A stretch of 64,000 nucleotides of DNA. Origin: Flavobacterium zepuense (GTDB lineage: Bacteria > Bacteroidota > Bacteroidia > Flavobacteriales > Flavobacteriaceae). The DNA is taken from contig NZ_VJVZ01000006.1 in NCBI RefSeq assembly GCF_007097145.1, positions 186,001 through 250,000 on the forward strand. Direction: 5' to 3'. Of this stretch, positions 57,261 to 64,000 are shown one piece after another. The translations under genes and the position numbers were made by a program. The notes beneath the pieces are model-generated. The model searched no databases and had not been told where the DNA came from. It saw only the letters and a program-made list of their open reading frames with translations. Position 1 is the first letter of the stretch. Each line of letters opens with the position of its first letter.

Positions 57261-58666
57261 ACTGTAGTAGTGTTTTGTTGTGGGTTTCTGGCTATTTGCG
57301 CCATAAGTTCGGCTTCGGCAACCAGTTTACCGTTAGCATAAGCTCCTGCATGCATATGGCAAATACCCCTGCGTATAGGCGATATAAGGTTACAATTGAA
57401 TACAAGTGTATCGCCGGGAAGTACTTTATGCTTAAACTTAACGTTATCTATTTTCATAAAATACGTAAGGTAATTTTCAGGATCCGGTACAGTGCTTAAA
57501 ATCAATATACCCCCTGTTTGCGCCATAGCTTCTACTATAAGTACGCCCGGCATAACCGGTGCACCAGGAAAGTGGCCTATAAAAAAGCTCTCGTTCATGG
57601 TAACGTTTTTAAGCCCTACCACGTGATTTTCGCTCATTTCTAATATCTTATCTACTAATAAGAACGGCGGCCTGTGAGGCAGCATGGCCATAATTTTATG
57701 GATGTCCATCAACGGTTCCTTATGCAGGTCATACACCGGCACCTGGTTGCGCTGTTCTGCCTTAATAATTTTAGACATCTTTTTAGCAAACTGAGTGTTT
57801 ACAAAATGTCCCGGCTTATTTGCTATTACTTTACCTCTAATACGGGTACCAATAAGGGCAAGGTCGCCTATAACATCCAGTAATTTATGTCTTGCAGCCT
57901 CATTAGGGTAATGCAGTGTAAGGTTATCTAAAATGCCGTTTGGCTTAACAGTAATACTGTCTTTGCCGAAAGCAACTTTAAGGCTCTCCATAGTTTCGGG
58001 AGAAATTTCCTTATCTACATAAACGATAGCGTTGTTAAGGTCACCGCCTTTAATAAGGCCGTTTTGTAGTAAAGCTTCAAGCTCGTGTAAAAAACTAAAC
58101 GTGCGCGAATCGGCAATTTCAGCTTTGAAATCCCTAATATTTTTTAAAGTAGCATTTTGTGTACCAAGCACTTTAGTACCAAAGTCTACCATAGTAGTAA
58201 CCTGGTAATCATCAGCCGGCATAAGTATTATCTCGCTGCCGGTTGCCTCATCAATATATGAGATAACCTCTTTAACAACATACACTTTACGTTCGGCATC
58301 CTGCTCTTCTACTCCAACCTTTTCAATAGCCTCCACAAAATATTTAGAAGATCCATCCATTATAGGAGGTTCAGATGCATCCAGCTCAATAATAACATTA
58401 TCAACATCACAGCCTACAAATGCAGCAAGCACATGTTCTGATGTTTGTATCTTAACACCTTTTTTTTCAAGGTTTGTACCTCGTTGTGTATTAATTACAT
58501 AATTAGCATCTGCTTCTACAACAGGCTGGCCTTCAAGGTCTACCCTTACAAAAGTGTATCCGTTGTTTACAGGTGCGGGCTTAAAAGTCATTGTAACCTC
58601 TTTTCCTGTGTGCAGGCCCACTCCCTTTAATGAAATCTCACTCCTGATTGTGGTTTGTTTAACCAT
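57257..58666 (-). CDS. lpxC-fabZ: Bifunctional LpxC deacetylase / FabZ dehydratase
   Basis: A 469-residue fusion. The first 310 residues are LpxC, the zinc-dependent UDP-3-O-acyl-GlcNAc deacetylase: zinc ligands in SEHVLAAFVGCDVDN and HKLLDVIGDLALIG, and the catalytic His in KPGHFVNTQFAKKM. The rest is FabZ (about 318-460), 3-hydroxyacyl-ACP dehydratase, with LPHRPPFLLVDKI, GHFPGAPVMPGVLIVEAMAQ. The fusion joins the committed step of lipid A synthesis with fatty acid elongation that competes for the same hydroxyacyl-ACP. It is known from Bacteroidota. It lies between lpxD and lpxA. Confidence 0.96.
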   Translation of the reverse strand: MVKQTTIRSEISLKGVGLHTGKEVTMTFKPAPVNNGYTFVRVDLEGQPVVEADANYVINTQRGTNLEKKGVKIQTSEHVLAAFVGCDVDNVIIELDASEPPIMDGSSKYFVEAIEKVGVEEQDAERKVYVVKEVISYIDEATGSEIILMPADDYQVTTMVDFGTKVLGTQNATLKNIRDFKAEIADSRTFSFLHELEALLQNGLIKGGDLNNAIVYVDKEISPETMESLKVAFGKDSITVKPNGILDNLTLHYPNEAARHKLLDVIGDLALIGTRIRGKVIANKPGHFVNTQFAKKMSKIIKAEQRNQVPVYDLHKEPLMDIHKIMAMLPHRPPFLLVDKILEMSENHVVGLKNVTMNESFFIGHFPGAPVMPGVLIVEAMAQTGGILILSTVPDPENYLTYFMKIDNVKFKHKVLPGDTLVFNCNLISPIRRGICHMHAGAYANGKLVAEAELMAQIARNPQQNTTTV

Positions 58667-58693
58667 TATATGATTTTTTAATTTACTTCTTTG

Positions 58694-59713
58694 TTACGAT
58701 TTAACTTTTTTAAGATCCTCTAAATCAGCTACTATTTTAGGCAAGTTTCTAAAATGAACATACGATTTACTAAAATCACCGTATGCCATTGATGGCGAAC
58801 CCTGTATAATATCTCCATCCGGAATGTTCTTTGCAACCCCAGATTGCGCCTGTATCCTTACATTATTACCTATAGTAATATGGCCCACAATGCCTACCTG
58901 GCCGCCAATAATACAATTGCTGCCTATCTTTGTAGATCCCGCCACACCGGTTTGCGATGCTATAACGGTATTCTCACCAATTACTACATTGTGTGCAATT
59001 TGTATCTGGTTATCAAGCTTAACACCCTTTTTAATAACTGTAGATCCCATTGTAGCCCTGTCTATAGTTGTACACGAACCTACATCAACATTATCTTCTA
59101 TTACAACATTACCTATTTGCGGTACTTTGCTGTAAATGCCCTCTTCATTAGGCGCAAAGCCAAATCCATCAGACCCTATAATAGAACCCGAATGTAAGGT
59201 GCAGCCACTTCCTATCTCAGTTTCAGAGTAAACTCTTACGCCGGCAAAAAGAATGGTATTATCGCCAATGGTAACATTATCGCCTACAAAAGTGTTAGGA
59301 TATATTTTTACATTATTACCTATTTTTACATTTTTGCCTACATAGCAAAAACTGCCCAGGTAAAGGTTATCGCCATATGTAACCCCTTCTGATAATACCG
59401 AAGGCTGCTCTATGCCTGATTTCATTAATTTAACCTCGTTATAGTATTCTAAAAGTTTAGAGAATGCCTTATAAGCATCGTCAACTTTAATAAGTGTAGT
59501 AAAAATATCGTTCTCCGGCTCAAAAGTACGGTTAACAATAGTAATAGATGCCTGAGTGGTGTATATGTAAGACTGGTACTTTGGGTTAGCCAAAAAAGTA
59601 ATGGCTCCCTCTGTCCCCTCCTCTATTTTAGATAGCTTATGTACTTCGGCCTGTGGGTTGCCCACAATGTCGCCCTCCAGTATACCTGCTATTTGTTCTG
59701 CTGTAAATTTCAT
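58694..59713 (-). CDS. lpxD: UDP-3-O-acylglucosamine N-acyltransferase
   Basis: A 339-residue enzyme for the third step of lipid A synthesis. The N-terminal domain (MKFTAEQIAGILEGDIVG) binds the nucleotide, followed by a hexapeptide beta-helix with catalytic His in IQIAHNVVIGENTVIAS and a C-terminal helix (YVHFRNLPKIVADLEDLKK). Length and motifs fit canonical LpxD. It lies 23 bases after the HD-domain gene and 27 bases before lpxC-fabZ. Confidence 0.96.
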   Translation of the reverse strand: MKFTAEQIAGILEGDIVGNPQAEVHKLSKIEEGTEGAITFLANPKYQSYIYTTQASITIVNRTFEPENDIFTTLIKVDDAYKAFSKLLEYYNEVKLMKSGIEQPSVLSEGVTYGDNLYLGSFCYVGKNVKIGNNVKIYPNTFVGDNVTIGDNTILFAGVRVYSETEIGSGCTLHSGSIIGSDGFGFAPNEEGIYSKVPQIGNVVIEDNVDVGSCTTIDRATMGSTVIKKGVKLDNQIQIAHNVVIGENTVIASQTGVAGSTKIGSNCIIGGQVGIVGHITIGNNVRIQAQSGVAKNIPDGDIIQGSPSMAYGDFSKSYVHFRNLPKIVADLEDLKKVKS

Positions 59714-59736
59714 CCCGACAAAAATATAAAATTAAA

Positions 59737-60981
59737 TTAAAACGCAGCTTTTTCCAAAAGCACTTTTGGAAAACATAGGTAATACTTAGTTACCGGTTTA
59801 GATAACGCCTTTAAATTCAACTGGTCTGATGCCTCAACTACATCTTCAATAGTACGGTCTTTACGTAATATATGTATGGGTTCGCCTGTTTTATTGTAGG
59901 CTTGGTTTTTAATTTTGCCCTTAAACACAAAATATTCAGCTTCTTTTTCCGTTAACGCATACTTTTCCATCACATCTTTTTTCAGCAACAATACCTCTTC
60001 TTTAGATACTTTGTCGCTTTGCATCCTTATTTTTGGCAGGTCTCGGTTAATGATCATCTTACTCAGTTCGCTCAACACAAAATCATCATTAAACTGCCAT
60101 GCCTTAATGGCGCTTATGATATCAAAATCATCAAGGTACGAAAATTTAGTGAGCACCTCGCCGTTAAAATCTTCCAGCGATATTTTATTTTGGAGGAAAA
60201 ACTGCAAAGGATCACTTGCAGTTAAAACCACCCCGTTATGAGCCAGCTCTTTAGCACGTTTTAATATTTTGGTGAGTATAAGTTCGGCTGCTACACTGGT
60301 TTTATGCAAATATGCCTGCCAGTACATTAGCCTGCGTGCCACAAGGAATTTCTCTACAGAGTAAATACCTTTCTCTTCAATAACCAGCATATCATCCTGA
60401 ACGTTAAACATTTGAATCAACCGTTCAGAATTAATATTACCCTCTGCAACACCACTGTAAAAACTGTCACGCTTAAGGTAGTCCATACGGTCCATATCAA
60501 GCTGGCTCGATATAAGCTGCAGCATGAACTTGCGGTGGTATTCGCCTTTAAATATTTGTATGGCAAGGGTTAGTTTGCCTTCAAAAATTGCATTAAGGCT
60601 ATCCATAAACAAAAGCGATATAGCTTCATGGTTTACATTTTCTACAATGCTATGCTCCATAGCGTGTGAGAATGGTCCGTGCCCAATATCATGCAACAAT
60701 ATGGCGATAGACAAGGCGTTTTCTTCTTCGTCACTAATATCAGTGCCTTTAAAACGCAATACACCTATAGTTTTTTGCATAATATGCATACAGCCCAAAG
60801 CATGATGAAAACGTGTATGGTGGGCTCCCGGGTATACAAGATACGACATACCCATTTGAGAAATTCGCCTAAGCCTCTGGAAGTAAGGATGCTGGATAAG
60901 GTCGTACACCAGCGGGTTTGTTATAGATATAAACCCGTAAATAGGGTCGTTTAATATTTTAAGCTTGTTTATTTGGCTCAC
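59737..60981 (-). CDS. HD-domain phosphohydrolase
   Basis: A 414-residue protein of the HD superfamily related to dGTPase-like/deoxynucleotide triphosphohydrolases. The first His is in TRFHHALGCMHIM, the HD pair (about residue 97-98) is in LLHDIGHGPFSHAMEH, and a later segment MDRMDYLKRDSFYSGV carries a conserved Asp. The frame opens with a TTG at 61002, but GTG at 60981 (reading VSQINKLKI) fits the family start better. Substrate unknown; it heads the lpx operon, a place I recall as conserved in flavobacteria. Confidence 0.87.
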   Translation of the reverse strand: MSQINKLKILNDPIYGFISITNPLVYDLIQHPYFQRLRRISQMGMSYLVYPGAHHTRFHHALGCMHIMQKTIGVLRFKGTDISDEEENALSIAILLHDIGHGPFSHAMEHSIVENVNHEAISLLFMDSLNAIFEGKLTLAIQIFKGEYHRKFMLQLISSQLDMDRMDYLKRDSFYSGVAEGNINSERLIQMFNVQDDMLVIEEKGIYSVEKFLVARRLMYWQAYLHKTSVAAELILTKILKRAKELAHNGVVLTASDPLQFFLQNKISLEDFNGEVLTKFSYLDDFDIISAIKAWQFNDDFVLSELSKMIINRDLPKIRMQSDKVSKEEVLLLKKDVMEKYALTEKEAEYFVFKGKIKNQAYNKTGEPIHILRKDRTIEDVVEASDQLNLKALSKPVTKYYLCFPKVLLEKAAF

Positions 60982-61170
60982 AGTAACGCAAATTTTTAAC
61001 AAATATACTAAAAGCAGGGCGCATACAGTACACTTAAAACACTTTAACGGTTGTTGTAAGGGTTTTAACTAAAATTAATAGTTAGCGTTAAACATAGGTT
61101 AATCATATAGTTACGTGCAATTTTATAGCTAAATAGTGTTTAATTTTATAACTGTAAAACTGCACCTACC

Positions 61171-61458
61171 ATGAAAAACCTGTACGCATCGGTTATAGCC
61201 TTTTTTGCTTTTACTGCAATGTTGTTTGCACAGCAAACTCAGGAAAAACAAGACCAGTTACAACCCACCGTAACAGAGCAGCAGGTAGAACGCGATGCAC
61301 AGGCTGCAAAGCTTGCCAGGCAGCAAAAGATTCTTGATAAAGAAAAAGCAATGAGGGAGCAGGCGGAAAAGCAAAAGAATGAAGATAATAAACGTGTAAC
61401 AACCGGTTCAATTAATACTGTTACTAAGAAAGCTTCAACCAAGCCTGGAAAACAATAA
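61171..61458 (+). CDS. Small exported, highly charged protein
   Basis: A 95-residue protein with a signal peptide (1-20, ending LFAQQ). The mature 75 residues are Gln/Glu/Lys-rich and should form one helix or coiled coil (ERDAQAAKLARQQKILDKEK), ending in a basic tail (KKASTKPGKQ). No family is recognised. It is likely periplasmic. It has a candidate terminator downstream. Confidence 0.6.
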   Translation: MKNLYASVIAFFAFTAMLFAQQTQEKQDQLQPTVTEQQVERDAQAAKLARQQKILDKEKAMREQAEKQKNEDNKRVTTGSINTVTKKASTKPGKQ

Positions 61459-61494
61459 TAACGTTATTTTTTGTTACTTAGGTTATTGAAGGAG

Positions 61495-61521
61495 AAGGCT
61501 TGCAAATATTTTGCAGGCCTT
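61495..61521 (+). terminator. Intrinsic terminator of the small exported protein gene
   Basis: A 12-bp stem AAGGCTTGCAAA / TTTGCAGGCCTT with one G-U pair and a 3-base loop, followed by TTTTGATTG. Confidence 0.8.
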
Positions 61522-61533
61522 TTTTGATTGTAG

Positions 61534-61986
61534 TTAATATTGCTTAATAACTTTCCTTGCCATATTTCGAGCAGGCCATATCTCAATTTCATAGTAATCA
61601 TTGTTTCGTCATCAACCACACTTCAAGATTGAAGAATATACCCTTATAGCATAATGCCCCGGAGTCATATTTAACTCTAATTCTATATCATTATTCGGGC
61701 AACTTGTAATTTGCAATATTCCTGAATTTAACTCAAGATTTCCTTCAACAATATGATTGTAATTACTCAAATCATATTCTGTATTGGCTTCACTTAAAAC
61801 AGTTAATTCACCTCTAACAGGTCCGTAACATTCAGTGCCTACTCCAACCACGCCATAGCCAAGTGGCATTCTGCTAATATGCGCTTCATCTGTCCAAAAG
61901 CTATCAGCACCTGTATCATAGTCCGCTTCTTTATCAACAATATAAAATTGATTGTGCGTCGTAGAAAAATCAAATTTATGTTTCAT
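61534..61986 (-). pseudogene. ComJ/Nin-like gene with frame-disrupted 3' end
   Basis: The open part (61612-61986, 124 residues) starts MKHKFDFSTTHNQFYIVDKE and has WTDEAHISRMPLGYGVVGVG and HYAIRVYSS. The pattern recalls ComJ/Nin, the inhibitor of the competence nuclease NucA in Bacillus; this is a weak, memory-based match. After two in-frame TGA codons the same frame continues as NDYYEIEIWPARNMARKV and ends at 61534. Adding one base at each of three A runs within about 35 bases would join the two parts, so the gene looks recently broken, or the assembly has errors there. No nuclease partner is nearby. Confidence 0.45.
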
Positions 61987-62116
61987 AAATTAAAATGAAT
62001 TTTAAACAACAATAGTAGTAAATTAGAGTTAATGATTTTATAAAAAATTTAGGAATAAATTTGTTAAATAAAACTAACTTGCAGGATTAATTTACGAACA
62101 AAAACGTACTCATAAT

Positions 62117-63670
62117 ATGAATGAGATTAAGATACTTTGGGTTGATGACGAGATAGACATGCTAAAGCCCCACATTATGTTTTTAGAGAAAAAAAACTAT
62201 AATGTTACTACCGCAAATAACGGCCAGGATGCACTGGTGCTCTTTGATAAAGAAAATTTTGATATTGTTTTCCTTGACGAAAATATGCCGGGGCTTAGCG
62301 GCCTTGAGGTGCTTGCCGAAATGAAAGAGAAAAAAACGCAGGTGCCCATTATAATGATCACTAAGAGCGAAGAGGAAATGATAATGGAAGAGGCTATTGG
62401 CTCTAAAATTGCCGATTACCTTATTAAGCCTGTCAATCCTAACCAGATATTGCTTTCGTTAAAGAAAAATCTTGATCACTCAAGGCTCATATCTTCTAAA
62501 ACCACGTTGGATTACCAAAAAGAGTTCCGCAAAATATCTATGGATATGGGGATGGTAAACTCTTACGAAGAATGGGCCGATATGTATAAGCGCCTTATTT
62601 TTTGGGAAATGGAATTGGAAAATATCGAAGACCAAAGTATGGTTGAGATATTAGAGTCGCAAAAAACAGAAGCTAATTCGCAATTCGGTAAATTCATCGA
62701 ACGTAATTACGAAGACTGGTTCGATCCTAAAGGAGACAAACCGGTACTATCGCACAACCTGTTTAAAGAAATGGTTGTGCCGGAGATAAAGAAAAAACAA
62801 CCTATACTTTTTGTGGTTATTGATAACCTGCGCTACGACCAGTGGAAAGCTTTTGAAAGTGTTATTGGAAACCATTATAAACTGGAAAAAGAGGCATCCT
62901 ACTACTCTATCCTGCCTACGGCTACACAGTATGCCCGTAATGCAATATTCTCGGGGCTTACTCCGTTGGAAATGGAGAAAAAATATCCGCAATACTGGAA
63001 AAATGATGTTGATGATGGCGGTAAAAATCTTTTTGAGGGCGAATTTCTTACCGAACAGCTTCGCCGTTTGGGGCTTAGCGGCCTTAAGCAGGAATACTAC
63101 AAAATTACCAACTTTAAAGACGGTAAAAAGCTTGTAGACAACTTTAAAGGCCTTAAAAATAACGACCTTACTACTATAGTTTATAACTTTGTAGACATGC
63201 TTAGCCATGCTAAGACAGAGATGGATGTGGTTAAAGAACTGGCAAGTAACGATAAAGCCTATCGCTCGCTTACGCTGAGCTGGTTCCGTAACTCTCCCCT
63301 GTTAGAAATTATCCAGCAGGCGCAGCAAATGGGCTTTAAGCTAATCATAACTACCGATCATGGTACCATAAACGTTAAAAACCCAAGCAAAGTTATTGGC
63401 GACAGAAATACAAGCTTAAACCTACGTTATAAAACAGGCCGCAGCCTTACATATGAGGATCGTGATGTATACCATGTAAAAGACCCAAAAGCGGTACAAT
63501 TGCCTACTATAAACATGAGCAGCTCGTACATATTTGCAAAGAACGATTACTTTTTAGCCTACGTAAACAATTACAATCACTACGTGAGCTATTACCGTAA
63601 CAGTTACCAGCACGGCGGTATATCGCTTGAAGAAATGATTATACCTTTCTTAGTTTTTAACCCTAAATAA
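62117..63670 (+). CDS. porX: PorX-type response regulator with PglZ domain
   Basis: A 517-residue regulator of type IX secretion. The N-terminal receiver (1-125) has the acidic pair in ILWVDDEID, phosphoacceptor Asp54 in IVFLDENMPG and Lys in YLIKPVNP. A linker leads to the C-terminal PglZ domain of the alkaline phosphatase superfamily (about 210-515), with FVVIDNLRYDQWK, the metal-site Thr in PTATQYARNAIF, and TTDHGTINV. PorX acts with sensor kinase PorY and sigma factor SigP to drive T9SS genes; its PglZ domain was reported to cleave cyclic oligonucleotides. It is 16 bases before tsaE. Confidence 0.94.
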   Translation: MNEIKILWVDDEIDMLKPHIMFLEKKNYNVTTANNGQDALVLFDKENFDIVFLDENMPGLSGLEVLAEMKEKKTQVPIIMITKSEEEMIMEEAIGSKIADYLIKPVNPNQILLSLKKNLDHSRLISSKTTLDYQKEFRKISMDMGMVNSYEEWADMYKRLIFWEMELENIEDQSMVEILESQKTEANSQFGKFIERNYEDWFDPKGDKPVLSHNLFKEMVVPEIKKKQPILFVVIDNLRYDQWKAFESVIGNHYKLEKEASYYSILPTATQYARNAIFSGLTPLEMEKKYPQYWKNDVDDGGKNLFEGEFLTEQLRRLGLSGLKQEYYKITNFKDGKKLVDNFKGLKNNDLTTIVYNFVDMLSHAKTEMDVVKELASNDKAYRSLTLSWFRNSPLLEIIQQAQQMGFKLIITTDHGTINVKNPSKVIGDRNTSLNLRYKTGRSLTYEDRDVYHVKDPKAVQLPTINMSSSYIFAKNDYFLAYVNNYNHYVSYYRNSYQHGGISLEEMIIPFLVFNPK

Positions 63671-63686
63671 GAGCCGCCAAATTTTT

Positions 63687-64000
63687 ATGGAAATTAGTTT
63701 CTCCCTGGATCAGATCGATCAGGTGGCACAGCAGATACTGGCACAAAAATTAAAAAACATCATTTTGTTTCACGGTGCTATGGGTACCGGTAAAACAACA
63801 TTTATAAAGGCAATAGCAAGGCAGCTGGGGGTTAATGAAATGACCTCCAGCCCTACTTTTTCGCTTGTAAATGAGTATACCACTAATGACGATAAAACAC
63901 TCTATCATTTTGACCTCTACCGCCTTAACAGCGAAGAGGAGGCCTATGATATGGGTATAGATGAGTACTTTTATTCGGGCTCACTTTGCCTGATAGAGTG
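63687..64000 (+). CDS. tsaE: tRNA t6A modification ATPase TsaE, 5' part
   Basis: Codes the first 104 residues and runs off the right edge of the window. The P-loop GAMGTGKTTF and the Switch/Walker B region YHFDLYRL, followed by DEYFYSGSLCLIEW, are typical of TsaE, the ATPase that works with TsaB and TsaD to make threonylcarbamoyladenosine on tRNAs reading ANN codons. The start ATG at 63687 is 16 bases after porX, suggesting one transcript. Confidence 0.93.
   Translation, partial: MEISFSLDQIDQVAQQILAQKLKNIILFHGAMGTGKTTFIKAIARQLGVNEMTSSPTFSLVNEYTTNDDKTLYHFDLYRLNSEEEAYDMGIDEYFYSGSLCLIE

Noticed and set aside
1..64000. CRISPR arrays, insertion sequences, prophage, tRNA and rRNA genes
   Set aside because: No regularly spaced repeats, transposase or integrase motifs, or recognisable tRNA or rRNA sequence was found by eye; small tRNAs cannot be fully excluded without a covariance search.

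Overview
The window looks like chromosomal DNA of a flavobacterium (Bacteroidota, Flavobacteriaceae, Flavobacterium or a close relative). The evidence: type IX secretion (T9SS) sorting tails on two secreted enzymes, a PorX regulator, an LpxC-FabZ fusion, Bacteroidota-type -7 boxes (TAnnTTTG) before many genes, almost no Shine-Dalgarno sequences, and moderately AT-rich coding DNA. No insertion sequence, prophage, CRISPR array, rRNA or tRNA was recognised. Most of the window is ordinary chromosome with short operons separated by strong hairpin terminators; accessory character is concentrated in the glycan cluster and the DNA-repair/stress cluster.

Layout. 1-7.8 kb: the end of a NUDIX gene, an acyl-CoA dehydrogenase/oxidase, a luciferase-like oxidoreductase, secreted proteins of unknown role (one with WG repeats) and a single-domain response regulator. 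7.9-17 kb: a beta-glucan cluster with a periplasmic GH3 glycosidase and a very large T9SS-exported GH81 beta-1,3-glucanase that carries F5/8C, CBM6 and sorting domains, followed by a soluble GAF histidine kinase. 17-24.4 kb: a cation efflux protein, an extremely acidic protein, a secreted PPC-domain protein, PhnA, a 2-oxoglutarate oxygenase, a SUI1 factor, a solute-binding protein without signal peptide, a membrane transglutaminase-like protein and uracil-DNA glycosylase. 24.4-34.3 kb: MutS2, a DCC protein, a T9SS-exported subtilase, a YciO/Sua5 protein, small conserved proteins, an MscM-like channel, and HolA divergent from a small PD-(D/E)XK nuclease-like protein.

34.3-44.2 kb: a glycosyltransferase, an OmpA lipoprotein, then a tight operon (DUF2520, KdsC-like HAD, UbiA-like, Maf, small MscS, PIG-L deacetylase) and a sodium:solute symporter preceded by a 34-residue membrane peptide. 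45.3-52.2 kb: a stress and DNA-repair block (mismatch/hypoxanthine glycosylase, DUF892 ferritin-like protein with a histone-like tail, DUF6766, a zinc dehydrogenase, Ku and LigD), i.e. a complete two-gene bacterial NHEJ system. 53.4-61 kb, minus strand: HD phosphohydrolase, lpxD, lpxC-fabZ, lpxA, efp, a second lpxD-like gene, a SnoaL protein and sucD. 61.1-64 kb: a small secreted protein, a ComJ-like gene with a broken 3' end, porX and the start of tsaE.

How parts connect (inference): PorX controls T9SS, the route that would export the GH81 glucanase and the subtilase found here; GH81 would cut beta-1,3-glucan outside the cell and GH3 would finish the oligosaccharides in the periplasm. Lipid A genes, KdsC, OmpA and the glycosyltransferase all serve the outer envelope. 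The least ordinary observations are an F5/8C domain in circularly permuted order inserted inside the GH81 catalytic region, a hidden membrane peptide in front of the symporter, a ComJ-like gene whose tail is restored by three single-base corrections, and at least five intergenic palindromic elements of different families.
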